Source: Paracoccus sp. SCSIO 75233
GTDB lineage: Bacteria; Pseudomonadota; Alphaproteobacteria; Rhodobacterales; Rhodobacteraceae
Direction of reading: 5' to 3'
DNA length: 64,000 nucleotides
Assembly: GCF_027912675.1 (NCBI RefSeq)
Contig: NZ_CP115757.1
Span: forward strand, 2,170,001 to 2,234,000
Shown: piece after piece, positions 54,721 to 63,918 of the stretch
Layout: each line of letters starts with the position of its first letter
Position numbering within the stretch: position 1 is the first letter of the stretch
Made by a program: the position numbers and the translations under genes
Notes under the pieces: generated by a model
Database searches by the model: none
What the model saw: only the letters and a program-made list of their open reading frames with translations
Told to the model about the DNA's origin: nothing

Positions 54721-56127
54721 TCACCCCGCCTTGCTTTGCGCCACCTGCTCCTCCGCGCGACGGTTGCCGAGTTCCTCCGCGACGAGGAACGCCAGCTCAA
54801 GCGACTGGCTGGCATTCAGCCGCGGATCGCAGGCCGTGTGGTAGCGGTCCGACAGATCCTCATCGGTCACAGCGCGTACACCGCCCGTACACTCGGTGAC
54901 ATCCTTGCCGGTCATCTCGAAATGGACGCCGCCGGGGATCGTGCCTTCAGCCTTATGGATGGCGAAGAACTCACGCACCTCGCGCAGGATCGAATCGAAC
55001 TGGCGGGTTTTGTAGCCGGTTGAGGATTTGATGACGTTGCCGTGCATCGGGTCACAGGACCAGACGACATTCGCACCTTCTGCCTGAACCGCCTTGATCA
55101 GGCGCGGCAGATTGTCGCCGACCTTGCCCGCACCGAAGCGCGCGATCAGGGTCAGCCGGCCCGCTTCATTCTGCGGGTTCAGCTTCTCCATCAGCACTTT
55201 CAGATCGTCCTCGGTCGTGGTCGGGCCGCATTTCAGACCGATCGGGTTCTGCACCCCTCGGCAGAATTCGACATGCGCACCATCGGGCTGCCGCGTACGG
55301 TCGCCGATCCAGATCATATGGCCGGAACCTGCAATCGGCAGACCCGTCGTGGTGTCGACCCGTGCCAGCGCCTCTTCATATTCGAGAAGCAGCGCCTCAT
55401 GGCTGGTGTAGAAATCGACCTCGCCCAGTGACGGCGCATTCTTCGCGGTGATTCCTGCCGCCCGCATGAACGCCATCGCATCGCTGATTCGCCCGGCGAT
55501 ATCGCGGTAACGCTCCGCTTCCGGGCCGCCAACGAAATCGGCGATCCAGCTTTGCACGCGATGCATATCCGCGAAGCCACCAGTGCTGAACGCCCGCAGC
55601 AGGTTCAGCGATGCGGCCGCCTGCGTGTACGCCGCCAGCATCCGCTGCGGATCGGGGATCCGTGCCTCGGCGGTGAAGTCGAACCCGTTGATGATGTCGC
55701 CGCGATAGGAGGGCAGTTCCACGCCATCCACCGTCTCCGTCGCAGAGCTGCGCGGCTTGGCGAACTGACCGGCCATGCGACCGACCTTGACCACCGGAAG
55801 CTGCGCGCCCCAGGTCAGCACCACGGCCATTTGCAGCATGACCTTGAACGTGTCGCGGATATTATCGGCGGAGAACTCGCCAAAGCTTTCCGCGCAATCG
55901 CCGCCTTGCAGAAGGAAGGCGCGTCCCGCAGCAACCTCGGCCAGATCCGCGCGCAGACGACGCGCCTCACCGGCGAAGACCAGTGGCGGGTATTTCGCAA
56001 GCTGCGCCTCGGCGGCATTCAGCGCCGCCTTATCGGGATAATCCGGCATCTGAACGCGCGGATAGCCGCGCCAGCCGGCCTTGTCCCAAGCGGGGGCGGC
56101 GGAAGTCGTGCGGTGTTCCTGCGTCAT
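54721..56127 (-). CDS. aroG: 3-deoxy-7-phosphoheptulonate (DAHP) synthase, class II
   Basis: 468 residues, the plant/Mycobacterium-like class II enzyme. Metal-binding Cys in [34 protein letters not shown] (PEP/E4P site); [21 protein letters not shown] (His ligand); [38 protein letters not shown]. It condenses PEP and erythrose-4-phosphate to start the shikimate pathway feeding tyrC and others. Single gene, divergent from the livK-like gene. The symbol is by convention for class II enzymes in this group. Confidence 0.95.
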   Translation of the reverse strand: MTQEHRTTSAAPAWDKAGWRGYPRVQMPDYPDKAALNAAEAQLAKYPPLVFAGEARRLRADLAEVAAGRAFLLQGGDCAESFGEFSADNIRDTFKVMLQMAVVLTWGAQLPVVKVGRMAGQFAKPRSSATETVDGVELPSYRGDIINGFDFTAEARIPDPQRMLAAYTQAAASLNLLRAFSTGGFADMHRVQSWIADFVGGPEAERYRDIAGRISDAMAFMRAAGITAKNAPSLGEVDFYTSHEALLLEYEEALARVDTTTGLPIAGSGHMIWIGDRTRQPDGAHVEFCRGVQNPIGLKCGPTTTEDDLKVLMEKLNPQNEAGRLTLIARFGAGKVGDNLPRLIKAVQAEGANVVWSCDPMHGNVIKSSTGYKTRQFDSILREVREFFAIHKAEGTIPGGVHFEMTGKDVTECTGGVRAVTDEDLSDRYHTACDPRLNASQSLELAFLVAEELGNRRAEEQVAQSKAG

Positions 56128-56318
56128 GGCGAGGCCCTTCTGATAAAATACAATGCGAGGTCGCTATATAATGCGCACCGGAACAAAGGGAAACCCCAGC
56201 GCTAACAGGGGTGGCCCGAAATAGATTCAATTGAACACGAGTTCATAATGATCTTTACTTTCGACACCTTGCACCGATAGGCTTTCGTTCATCAACAAGA
56301 CCAACAGGGGTAATCAGA

Positions 56319-57500
56319 ATGAAACATCTGCTTCTTGCCACCGCCACCACCGCGCTGATCGCCGGGGCCGCCGGGGCCGAGGAAGTGAAGCTCGGTCTGC
56401 ATCTGGGCTTTACCGGCCCGCTGGAATCCATGGCTCCCGATATTGCCGCCGGTGCAGAGGCCGCGGCCAAGGAAGTCAGCGAATCCGGCCTTCTGCTCGA
56501 CGGCTCCACGGTGACGACCTCGCGGTCGGACACCACCTGCATCGACGCAGCCGCCGGTACCGCCGCGGCTGAACGTCAGGTTGCAGAAGGCGTGCGTGCG
56601 ATGGTCGGCGGCCAGTGCTCGGGCGAAACCATCGCCGCGCTGGAAAACGTGGCGATTCCGAATGGCGTCATGATGATCTCGCCCTCGGCCACCTCGCCGG
56701 CACTGACCACCATCGAGGATCAGGGTCTGTTCTTCCGCACCGCCCCGTCCGACGCGCGGCAGGGTGAGGTGATCGCACAGCTGCTGAAGGACAAGGGCAT
56801 CGAATCGATTGCCATCACCTACACCAACAACGACTACGGCAAGGGTCTGGCCGACAGCATTCAGGCCGCGTTCGAGGGTATGGAAGGCAATGTCACCACC
56901 TCCGCCGCGCATGACGACGGCAAGGGCGACTACTCCGCCGAAGTCGCGGCACTGGCCGCTGCCGGTGGCGAGGCGCTGGTCGTGGCCGGTTACGTCGATC
57001 AGGGTGGCTCGGGCGTGACCCGTGGCGCACTCGACACCGGCGCGTTCGATATGTTCGTCTTCCCCGACGGCATGGTCGGTCAGGAACTGGTTGACCGCTT
57101 CGGTTCGGAAATCAACGGCTCCATCGGTATCAACCCTGCCGCCGAAGGCGACGGTCGCGACCGCTTCATGGAACTGTCGGAAGCCGGCGGTTTCGACGGC
57201 AGCGGTGCCTATTCGGGCGAGGCTTATGACGCCGCAGCCCTGATCCTGCTGTCGATGCAGGCTGCTGGCTCCTCCGATCCGGCTGCCGCCAAGGACAAGG
57301 TGATGGAAGTCGCCAACGCACCGGGCGAACAGATCCTGCCGGGTGAGCTGGCCAAGGGCCTCGAACTGCTCGCCGCTGGCACCGATATCGACTATGTCGG
57401 CGCAACTGCCGTCGAGCTGGTCGAACCGGGCGAAAGCGCGGGCTCCTACCGCGAAACCACCATCACCGATGGTGCGCTTGAGGTTGTGGGCTTCCACTGA
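56319..57500 (+). CDS. Branched-chain amino-acid-type ABC transporter substrate-binding protein
   Basis: 393 residues. Signal peptide MKHLLLATATTALIAGAAGAEE; mature type I periplasmic binding fold with VKLGLHLGFTGPLESMAPDIAAGAEAA, QVAEGVRAMVGGQCSGETIAAL, then VIAQLLKDKGIESIAITYTNNDYGKGLADSIQ. Two mature cysteines (SDTTCIDA and GGQCSGE) may be bonded. The LivK-like ligand is an amino acid or related compound, not fixed by sequence. It has its own strong terminator before the ATP-binding genes, which usually lets the binding protein be made in excess. Confidence 0.93.
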   Translation: MKHLLLATATTALIAGAAGAEEVKLGLHLGFTGPLESMAPDIAAGAEAAAKEVSESGLLLDGSTVTTSRSDTTCIDAAAGTAAAERQVAEGVRAMVGGQCSGETIAALENVAIPNGVMMISPSATSPALTTIEDQGLFFRTAPSDARQGEVIAQLLKDKGIESIAITYTNNDYGKGLADSIQAAFEGMEGNVTTSAAHDDGKGDYSAEVAALAAAGGEALVVAGYVDQGGSGVTRGALDTGAFDMFVFPDGMVGQELVDRFGSEINGSIGINPAAEGDGRDRFMELSEAGGFDGSGAYSGEAYDAAALILLSMQAAGSSDPAAAKDKVMEVANAPGEQILPGELAKGLELLAAGTDIDYVGATAVELVEPGESAGSYRETTITDGALEVVGFH

Positions 57501-57523
57501 TCGGTTGGATGTGACATCAAACG

Positions 57524-57553
57524 GCCCGGCGCAAAATCTGCGCCGGGCTTTTT
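57524..57553 (+). terminator. Strong terminator after the substrate-binding protein gene
   Basis: GCCCGGCGCA, AAATC loop, TGCGCCGGGC then TTTTT: a perfect 10-bp stem. Confidence 0.96.
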
Positions 57554-57630
57554 GTAACAAAAACGTAAAAACTGGTTTATGATAGGCGAGCTTGCCGCAT
57601 GAACATCATCCGTGCGCAACGGGAGGTATG

Positions 57631-58413
57631 ATGATTCAGGTCGAGAACCTGCACAAGAAGTTTGGCGGTTTTTCCGCCGTGGACGGCGCCAGCCTGACAA
57701 TCGAAACCGGCTCTATCACCGGGCTGATCGGCCCGAACGGGGCCGGGAAATCAACGCTCTTCAACGTCATCGCCGGGGTCTACGCACCGACAGAGGGTCG
57801 CGTCATCATGGATGGCGAGGACATCACCGGCCTGCCCCCGCATGAGTTGTTCCACAAGGGGCTGCTGCGGACCTTCCAGCTTGCCCATGAATTCAGCACC
57901 ATGACCGTGCGGGAGAACCTGATGATGGTCCCCGCGGGACAGGCGGGCGAACGGATCGTCAACACCTGGTTCGCGCGCAGCCGCATCCGCAATGAGGAAG
58001 CGGCGCTCCGCAAGAAAGCCGATGAGGTGCTGGAATTCCTGACCATCGACCACCTTGCCGACGAAAAGGCGGGCAACCTGTCGGGCGGGCAGAAGAAGCT
58101 GCTCGAACTGGGCCGGACGATGATGGTGGACGCCAAGATCGTCTTCCTGGACGAGGTCGGGGCGGGTGTGAACCGCACGCTTCTGATGACCATCGCCGAC
58201 GCCATCACCCGGCTCAACAAGGAACGCGGCTATACGTTCTGCGTGATCGAGCATGACATGGATTTCATCGGCAAGCTCTGCGATCCGGTGATCGTCATGG
58301 CCGAGGGCAAGGTTCTGGCCGAAGGCTCCGCCGACAGCATCATGCAGAACGAAGCCGTGATCGAAGCCTATCTTGGCCGGGGTCTGAAGAACAAGGAGAT
58401 GATCGGCGCATGA
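57631..58413 (+). CDS. livG: ABC transporter ATP-binding protein, LivG-like
   Basis: 260 residues from the second of two adjacent ATGs (GGGAGG is at a better distance). Walker A GLIGPNGAGKSTLFNVIAG; signature NLSGGQKKLLELGRTMMVDAK; Walker B IVFLDEVGAGVN; switch His in CVIEHDMDFIGKLCDPVIVMAEGKVL. The usual LivG Walker-B-proximal Glu-Pro is replaced by DEVGAGVN, still with the catalytic Glu. Overlaps livF by ATGA. Confidence 0.93.
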   Translation: MIQVENLHKKFGGFSAVDGASLTIETGSITGLIGPNGAGKSTLFNVIAGVYAPTEGRVIMDGEDITGLPPHELFHKGLLRTFQLAHEFSTMTVRENLMMVPAGQAGERIVNTWFARSRIRNEEAALRKKADEVLEFLTIDHLADEKAGNLSGGQKKLLELGRTMMVDAKIVFLDEVGAGVNRTLLMTIADAITRLNKERGYTFCVIEHDMDFIGKLCDPVIVMAEGKVLAEGSADSIMQNEAVIEAYLGRGLKNKEMIGA

Positions 58414-59240
58414 GCGACAGCGATCCCTTCAGCGGGCGCGGCAACCGCGACGCATCAATCGTGAACACCAAGGGCCGGGGCGAGATCGACGGCACGCGCC
58501 GCTCAGGCCCGGTCGGTCCAGGCCACGCGGGCGACCCGTTCCTGATCGGTGAGAATATGACTGGCGGTTATGGCAGCGGGCCGGATATTCTGCATGACTG
58601 CACCATCTCCGTCGAGCAGGGAGAAATCGCCGTGATCGTCGGCCCGAACGGGGCCGGGAAATCCACGGCGATGAAAGCCATCTTCGGGATGCTGAACCTG
58701 CGCGAAGGCTCGGTCCGACTGAACGGGCGCGACATCACGGCGCTGAACCCGCAAGACCGGGTCAAGGCCGGGATGGGCTTTGTGCCGCAGGTGAACAATA
58801 TCTTCCCGTCGATGACGGTCGAGGAAAACCTCGAAATGGGCGCCTTCATCCGCGACGACGATTTCCGTCAGACGATGGAACAGGTCTATGAGTTGTTCCC
58901 CGCCGTCGCCGACAAGCGCAAGCAGGCCGCCGGGGAGCTTTCGGGCGGGCAGCGCCAGCAGGTCGCCGTCAGCCGCGCGCTGATGACGCAACCCAGCCTG
59001 CTGATGCTGGACGAACCGACGGCAGGCGTCTCTCCCATCGTGATGGACGAATTGTTCGACCGCATCATCGCCATTGCCCGTGGCGGGCTGCCGGTGCTGA
59101 TGGTCGAACAGAACGCCAAGCAGGCGATGAACATCGCCGACAAGGCTTACGTTCTGGTGCAAGGCGCAAACGCCCATACTGGCACCGGCAAGGAGCTGAT
59201 GGAAAATGACGAGGTGCGCCGCACCTTCCTGGGGGGCTGA
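58410..59240 (+). CDS. livF: ABC transporter ATP-binding protein, LivF-like with N-terminal extension
   Basis: 276 residues. The ABC core begins at ~residue 44 (PFLIGENMTGGYGSGPDILHD). Walker A IVGPNGAGKSTAMKAIFG, FPSMTVEENLEMGAF, signature ELSGGQRQQVAVSRALM, Walker B LLMLDEPTAGVSPIVMDELF, and PVLMVEQNAKQAMNIADKAYVL are typical of LivF. The first ~43 residues (DPFSGRGNRDASIVNTKGRG, then RRSGPVGPGHAG) are polar and basic and are not found in standard LivF (~235 residues). The ATGA overlap with livG supports the early start. Confidence 0.92.
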   Translation: MSDSDPFSGRGNRDASIVNTKGRGEIDGTRRSGPVGPGHAGDPFLIGENMTGGYGSGPDILHDCTISVEQGEIAVIVGPNGAGKSTAMKAIFGMLNLREGSVRLNGRDITALNPQDRVKAGMGFVPQVNNIFPSMTVEENLEMGAFIRDDDFRQTMEQVYELFPAVADKRKQAAGELSGGQRQQVAVSRALMTQPSLLMLDEPTAGVSPIVMDELFDRIIAIARGGLPVLMVEQNAKQAMNIADKAYVLVQGANAHTGTGKELMENDEVRRTFLGG

Positions 59241-59244
59241 GACC

Positions 59245-59712
59245 ATGAGAACCAGCATCATCGCGGCCAGCCTGCTGGCCATCGCCCTGCCCGCCTTCGC
59301 GCAGGACGCAACCGAAGAGCTGCCGCCCGGCGGCGAAGCCCCGGTTGACGGGATCGCCCCGATCTCCGACGCGGCACCGGACGCGAACGGCGTCCCGGAT
59401 GCATCATCGGTGCAACTGACCTGCACATTCGCAACCGAATGCATCGACGATGAATGTGCGGACTCGGGCTATACCGGCACGCTGACGGTTATCAGCGACG
59501 GCGCAGGCATGGCGGAGGCGGAGTGGTCCGACCCGACGGAAACCGTGGCAATGGCCGCGGTCAACAATGGCAGCACCACCCTTGCCTCGGCCACGGAAAC
59601 GTCGCCCGCCAAGCAACGCCTTCTGACCCTGCTCGAAACCGGCGAGGCGCGGTTCACCACCCATCTGACCGACCCGATCATGTCGATCACCTATGCGGGG
59701 CAATGCGAATGA
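59245..59712 (+). CDS. Secreted protein of unknown function inside the liv operon (first of two)
   Basis: 155 residues from the ATG giving MRTSIIAASLLAIALPAFAQDA, a Sec signal peptide cleaved after AFA. The mature part starts with an acidic Pro-rich stretch (EELPPGGEAPVDGIAP), then a beta-rich domain with four cysteines (LTCTFATECIDDECADSG and the terminal QCE), so disulfides are likely. It ends RFTTHLTDPIMSITYAGQCE. No domain recognised. It is 4 bases after livF and overlaps the next gene by ATGA. Confidence 0.78.
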   Translation: MRTSIIAASLLAIALPAFAQDATEELPPGGEAPVDGIAPISDAAPDANGVPDASSVQLTCTFATECIDDECADSGYTGTLTVISDGAGMAEAEWSDPTETVAMAAVNNGSTTLASATETSPAKQRLLTLLETGEARFTTHLTDPIMSITYAGQCE

Positions 59713-60047
59713 ACCCACGTTGCATTGCCGCCCCCACAATCGCCGCCATCTGCGCTGTCCCGCCCGTCGCGGTCGCGGACGACCTGTCCTGCCGCTCCGA
59801 CGAGGGCGGGCCGCAGATCATCGTTAAAGATTACGACGGCACCAACGCCGCGCTGAGCACCGGCGGGCAACGCGTGCCGCTCGAATTGCTGAACGGCGGG
59901 ACCGACCCGATCTGGCAGGGCCAGACCGAAACCGGAGACTTGTTTACCCTTATGCTGAACACCCAGACCGGAAGATATGGTTTCAACATCATGAACGGCA
60001 GCGGCATCGCCTCAATGGACGCCGGCACCTGCGGGAGGGTCCGCTGA
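59709..60047 (+). CDS. Secreted protein of unknown function inside the liv operon (second of two)
   Basis: 112 residues from the ATG overlapping the previous stop (ATGA); an ATG two codons earlier is an alternative. Signal peptide MNPRCIAAPTIAAICAVPPVAVADD. Mature region with a Cys pair (LSCRSDEGG and AGTCGRVR) and a beta-rich core (QIIVKDYDGTNAALS, GDLFTLMLNTQTGRYGFNIMNGSG). It resembles the preceding protein in size, secretion and cysteine content, but not in clear sequence. Its stop overlaps the livH start (TGATG). Confidence 0.75.
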   Translation: MNPRCIAAPTIAAICAVPPVAVADDLSCRSDEGGPQIIVKDYDGTNAALSTGGQRVPLELLNGGTDPIWQGQTETGDLFTLMLNTQTGRYGFNIMNGSGIASMDAGTCGRVR

Positions 60048-61051
60048 TGGAACTCCTCAACGCGATTGTCGTGTTTCTGAACTTCGTTTTCATCCCCGCC
60101 GCGGCCTATGGCGCGCAGCTTGCGCTCGGCGCGCTCGGGGTGACGCTGATCTATGGCATCCTGCGCTTCTCCAACTTCGCGCATGGTGACACGATGGCAT
60201 TCGGCACCGCCGTGACCATCCTTGTGACATGGGCGTTCCAGTCCATCGGCCTCAGCCTCGGCCCGATCCCGGTCGCCCTTCTGGCCCTGCCCTTCGGCAT
60301 CGCCGGATGCGCCATCGCCATGCTGCTGACCGACCGGGTGGTCTATCGCTTCTACCGCCGCAAGAAATCCGACCCGATCATCCTCGTCATGGCCTCTGTC
60401 GGGGTCATGTTCATCATGAACGGCATCACCCGCCTGCTGATCGGCGTCGATGAAATCCGCTTCGCGGACGGCGCGCGCTTCGTCATCGACGTGCGCAGCT
60501 TCCGCGAAATGACCGGGCTGTCAGAGGGCCTCGCCCTGCGCACCACCCAGGTCATCACGCTGATCGTCGCCGTGCTGGTCGTCTGGGCGCTGTTCTGGTT
60601 CCTGAACAAGACCCGGTCGGGCAAGGCCATGCGCGCCTATTCGGATAACGAGGATCTGGCGCTGCTGTCCGGCATCGACCCGGAGCGGGTCGTGCGCATG
60701 ACATGGCTGATCGCCGCGGCACTCGCCACCATTGCAGGCACCATGTACGGGCTGGACAAGGCGTTCAAGCCGTTCAACTACTTCCAGCTTTTGCTGCCGA
60801 TCTTCGCCTCCGCCATCGTGGGCGGGCTGGGCAGCCCGATTGGCGCCATCGCCGGCGGCTTCATCGTCGCCTTCTCAGAGGTCGCAGTGACCTATCCGTG
60901 GAAACGCGTGGTCGAGTATCTGGGCTTCGACACCGGCGATGCCATGCTGCAACTGCTGTCGACCGAATATAAATTCGCCGTCAGCTTCATCATTCTGATC
61001 GTCGTCCTGCTGTTCCGGCCAACCGGCCTGTTCCGCGGCAAATCGGTGTAA
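60047..61051 (+). CDS. livH: Branched-chain amino-acid-type ABC permease, LivH-like
   Basis: 334 residues, about eight to nine transmembrane helices. AAYGAQLALGALGVTLIYGILRFSNFAHGDTMAFGT is the conserved LivH N-terminal region. The coupling loop for the ATPases is in SGKAMRAYSDNEDLALLSGIDPERVVRMTWLIAAALATIAG, followed by PIFASAIVGGLGSPIGAIAGG. It forms the channel with LivM in the inner membrane. Confidence 0.94.
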   Translation: MELLNAIVVFLNFVFIPAAAYGAQLALGALGVTLIYGILRFSNFAHGDTMAFGTAVTILVTWAFQSIGLSLGPIPVALLALPFGIAGCAIAMLLTDRVVYRFYRRKKSDPIILVMASVGVMFIMNGITRLLIGVDEIRFADGARFVIDVRSFREMTGLSEGLALRTTQVITLIVAVLVVWALFWFLNKTRSGKAMRAYSDNEDLALLSGIDPERVVRMTWLIAAALATIAGTMYGLDKAFKPFNYFQLLLPIFASAIVGGLGSPIGAIAGGFIVAFSEVAVTYPWKRVVEYLGFDTGDAMLQLLSTEYKFAVSFIILIVVLLFRPTGLFRGKSV

Positions 61052-61063
61052 GGGGGACCTATC

Positions 61064-62404
61064 ATGGCAACGACACGTCAAGCCGAAGCCACCAGCCCCT
61101 GGCGCGCACCGGCGATCTTCGCAATCCTCGTGGTGCTGTTCGTGCTGGAGGGGACAACCAGCAACGCGCTGTTTACCGGCTCATGGAACACCTCGCTCTC
61201 CATGCTGAATATGGGGCTGATTTCTGCCGTCATGGCGCTCGGGCTGAATATGCAATGGGGCTATGCGGGGCTGTTCAACTCCGGCGTCGTCGGCTTCATC
61301 GCCATCGGTGGCCTCGCCCCGGTGCTGATCTCCGTCGCGCCGGTCGAAGGGGCATGGGCAGCGGGCGGCCTGCGGGTGATGTTCGCCCTCGTCGTGGGTT
61401 TCGGAACCCTCGTGCTGACCGCAATCACCTGGCAACGTGCGCCGAAAGCCATCCGCGCACCGGCCATCATCGCGCTGCTGATCGTGGGCTTCTTCGCCTA
61501 TCGCTTCCTGTTCGACCCGGCGGTCGACGCGATCGAGGCCAATCAGGCGGCGCAGTTCGGCAATCTCGGCGGCCTCGGCCTGCCGGTGCTGTTGTCCTGG
61601 CCGGTCGGCGGCCTGTTCGCCGCCGCCGCCGCATGGGGCGTGGGCAAGGTCGCGCTCGGGCTGCGCTCCGACTATCTCGCCATCGCCACGCTTGGTATTG
61701 GGGAGATCATCGTCGCCGTCCTGAAGAACGAGGAGTGGCTGGCGCGCGGCGTCAAGAACGTCACCGGCATCCCGCGTCCCGTCCCGTATGAGATCAACCT
61801 TCAGCAGGACCCCGATTTCGTTCAGCGCGCCGCAGACTGGGGCATGTCCTCGGCGGAGCTGTCGGGGATCTGGGTGAAGCTGCACTACTCCGCGCTCTTC
61901 GCCGCCGTGCTGCTCCTGATGATCCTGCTGGCGGAACTTTCGCTGAAATCGCCCTGGGGCCGCATGATGCGCGCCATCCGCGACAATGAAACCGCGGCAG
62001 AGGCTATGGGCAAGGATGTCACCGGCCGTCATTTGCAGGTCTTCGTCATCGGCTGCGCCGTGATCGGTGTGGCCGGGGCGATGATGATCACCCATGACGG
62101 GCTGATGGCCCCGACCCAGTATAACCCGCTGCGCTACACCTTCCTGATCTGGGTGATGGTGATTGTGGGTGGTTCAGGCAATAACTGGGGCGCCGCCCTT
62201 GGCGGGATCCTGATCTGGTTCCTGTGGATCAAGGCGGAAAGCTGGGGGCCGCAACTGATCAGCCTGCTGACCGCACCGCTGCCGCCGGGCGAGGTGAAAT
62301 CACATCTGCTCGGCAGCGCCCCGCATATGCGCTTCATCGCTATGGGGTTGGTGCTGCTTCTGGTCCTGCGCTTCGCCCCACGCGGGCTGGTGCCGGAGAA
62401 GTAG
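61064..62404 (+). CDS. livM: Branched-chain amino-acid-type ABC permease, LivM-like
   Basis: 446 residues, polytopic. NMGLISAVMALGLNMQWGYAGLFNSGVVGFIAIGGLAPVL and LRSDYLAIATLGIGEIIVAVLKNE are LivM hallmarks; the EAA-like loop is SPWGRMMRAIRDNETAAEAMGKDVTGRHLQVFVIGCAVIGVAGA. It is longer than many LivM proteins, with an extra membrane segment around residues 105-150. It lies 12 bases after livH and ends the operon, followed by two hairpins. Confidence 0.93.
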   Translation: MATTRQAEATSPWRAPAIFAILVVLFVLEGTTSNALFTGSWNTSLSMLNMGLISAVMALGLNMQWGYAGLFNSGVVGFIAIGGLAPVLISVAPVEGAWAAGGLRVMFALVVGFGTLVLTAITWQRAPKAIRAPAIIALLIVGFFAYRFLFDPAVDAIEANQAAQFGNLGGLGLPVLLSWPVGGLFAAAAAWGVGKVALGLRSDYLAIATLGIGEIIVAVLKNEEWLARGVKNVTGIPRPVPYEINLQQDPDFVQRAADWGMSSAELSGIWVKLHYSALFAAVLLLMILLAELSLKSPWGRMMRAIRDNETAAEAMGKDVTGRHLQVFVIGCAVIGVAGAMMITHDGLMAPTQYNPLRYTFLIWVMVIVGGSGNNWGAALGGILIWFLWIKAESWGPQLISLLTAPLPPGEVKSHLLGSAPHMRFIAMGLVLLLVLRFAPRGLVPEK

Positions 62405-62420
62405 GGCAACACCCGGAACC

Positions 62421-62447
62421 GGGGCCGGACAACCGGCCCCGTTATTT
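62421..62447 (+). terminator. Terminator after livM
   Basis: GGGGCCGG-ACAA-CCGGCCCC, perfect 8-bp stem with a 4-base loop, then GTTATTT. Confidence 0.75.
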
Positions 62448-62474
62448 CCGGCCCAATCTGCCTGTAACGCCGAA

Positions 62475-62514
62475 AGCAAGGGCCGGGGATGATTGCCATC
62501 CCCGGCCCTGCTTC
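62475..62514. terminator. Large hairpin between livM and the first CAP gene
   Basis: AGGGCCGGGGATG-ATTGC-CATCCCCGGCCCT, a perfect 13-bp stem, extended by AAGCA/TGCTT with one bulge. It lies between convergent genes and probably serves the minus-strand CAP gene as well as livM. No strong T-run on either side. Confidence 0.7.
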
Positions 62515-62610
62515 CATCCATCGGGACAGATAAGCTGTTGTGACAGGCTCATTTGCCGATTTCCGCAGGGCATGACGGCCCTGCGGACCAACGGCCCTCA
62601 GCCTGCCAGG

Positions 62611-63135
62611 TCAGCAGTTCCGCGCAAAAACCGAAGACGACCACAGCCGCCCATTGGCATCACGCGCCACCGCCGCACCGCCCTGCTTGTAACGGCGGTT
62701 CATCATGTTCTTCCGGTGACCCGGCGATTCAGTCCACAATTGCAGCGCCATCGGAATATTCGGCGTGTTCCCGACATTCTCCGAAATCTGACAATAGCGC
62801 CCGCACGCGGCATACACACGCTGTCCCGCTGAACTGCCGCCCGCGCCGGTGTGGCCAAGCGATTGCGTCTTTGCCATGTAACAGGCCTGCACCTGCGCCG
62901 CGCGATCCAGCGTGGCAACGCGCTGAACCGGTGCCAGCCCGGCTGCCTGCCGCTTGGCATTGACCCCGGCGAAAACCGCATTCCCCTCTGCCGGCAAAAG
63001 CTGACAGCTTTCAGGAATATCCATCGCCCCGGCCGCCCCGCCGCCGCCGCTGAGTGTCCCGACCGGAAGCGTCACAACACAGCCCGCCAGAGCGGTTAAA
63101 GCCGCCGTCGCGGCAATCGTCTTCATAATTTTCAT
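62611..63135 (-). CDS. CAP-domain lipoprotein, canonical motifs
   Basis: 174 residues. The signal peptide ends in lipobox LAGC. The CAP (SCP/PR1) domain spans ~50-174: INxxR-like start VNAKRQAAGLAP, conserved His in SLGHTGAGG, Glu in QISENVGN, and ALQLWTESPGHRKNMMNRRYKQGGAAVA with the second His. These form the metal site of CAP proteins. Several cysteines (CQLLP, QACYMAK, AACGRYCQ, ARNC) probably form disulfides. Bacterial CAP proteins are secreted with mostly unknown roles. It is paired with a related gene 28 bases upstream. Confidence 0.87.
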   Translation of the reverse strand: MKIMKTIAATAALTALAGCVVTLPVGTLSGGGGAAGAMDIPESCQLLPAEGNAVFAGVNAKRQAAGLAPVQRVATLDRAAQVQACYMAKTQSLGHTGAGGSSAGQRVYAACGRYCQISENVGNTPNIPMALQLWTESPGHRKNMMNRRYKQGGAAVARDANGRLWSSSVFARNC

Positions 63136-63163
63136 TCAAGTATCCTTAGGTTGCGGGCTGCGA

Positions 63164-63739
63164 TCAGCCGCAATTATCTGCCATAACAACCGACCACCAA
63201 TAACGGCCACCCGACTGGACGACCCCAATACCGGCATCATCGAATTTCTGATGCACGGCAATTTCTTCATCAGGCGGATGCCCCATCCACGCCGCAACCT
63301 GCGCATAAGGATCGCGCGCGCGCCCAATCAACTGCGCCGACGAACACGCGGTATATTCGACCGCACGGACCCTGTGCACCACAGACGACCCGTTTGATCC
63401 CACCACCGTCGCCCGACCCATCGTCGCCATATCACAGGCATGGGCCTGCGCCGCGAAGCCCAGGTTTTCGACAAACTTCAACGGGGAGCGGCCAAGCCTC
63501 ACCCGCTCGGCATTTATCTGCTCCTGCATCTGCGCAACCAGATCGGCATCCGGCGCCGCGCAGACGGGACCAATCACCTCAACCGCAGGATCGGGCAGTG
63601 TCGGGTCGAACACCTGACCCACGGACAGCGAGGCATTGCTGTCCCCGGCAGAGGCGAACTCGTCCGGTGTGCAGCCGGCGAGCCCCAAGGCAGCGACGCC
63701 GATCAGCGCCATGAACAGTCGCGAAGGGGTGCGAATCAT
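63164..63739 (-). CDS. CAP-like lipoprotein, degenerate
   Basis: 191 residues from the ATG giving MIRTPSRLFMALIGVAALGLAGC, whose lipobox is GLAGC. The fold resembles CAP (QINAERVRLGRSPLKFVENLGFAAQAHACDMATMG; YAQVAAWMGHPPDEEIAVHQKFDDAGIGVVQSG; WWSVVMADNCG). But the first metal His motif (HTG) and the Glu motif (ENV) are not at their places. The HPPDEEIAVHQ segment replaces SPGHRxNM. It is a diverged paralog of the neighbouring CAP gene. It is divergent from guaA. Confidence 0.78.
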   Translation of the reverse strand: MIRTPSRLFMALIGVAALGLAGCTPDEFASAGDSNASLSVGQVFDPTLPDPAVEVIGPVCAAPDADLVAQMQEQINAERVRLGRSPLKFVENLGFAAQAHACDMATMGRATVVGSNGSSVVHRVRAVEYTACSSAQLIGRARDPYAQVAAWMGHPPDEEIAVHQKFDDAGIGVVQSGGRYWWSVVMADNCG

Positions 63740-63918
63740 AATTTGCTCCCGACAGCTAGAAGTCATTGTTCCCACAGTTGATTTCACAACTGCCCGTTTT
63801 GCAATGCGTTTCCCCGGTTCTTTACATAAACTGCAACCTAAAAGTGACAGGGCCAGACGGGGCTGCGGCAGCGCCGCGCCCCTTGCCTCGCCGCGCGCCG
63901 CGCCGTAAATGCCCAAGC

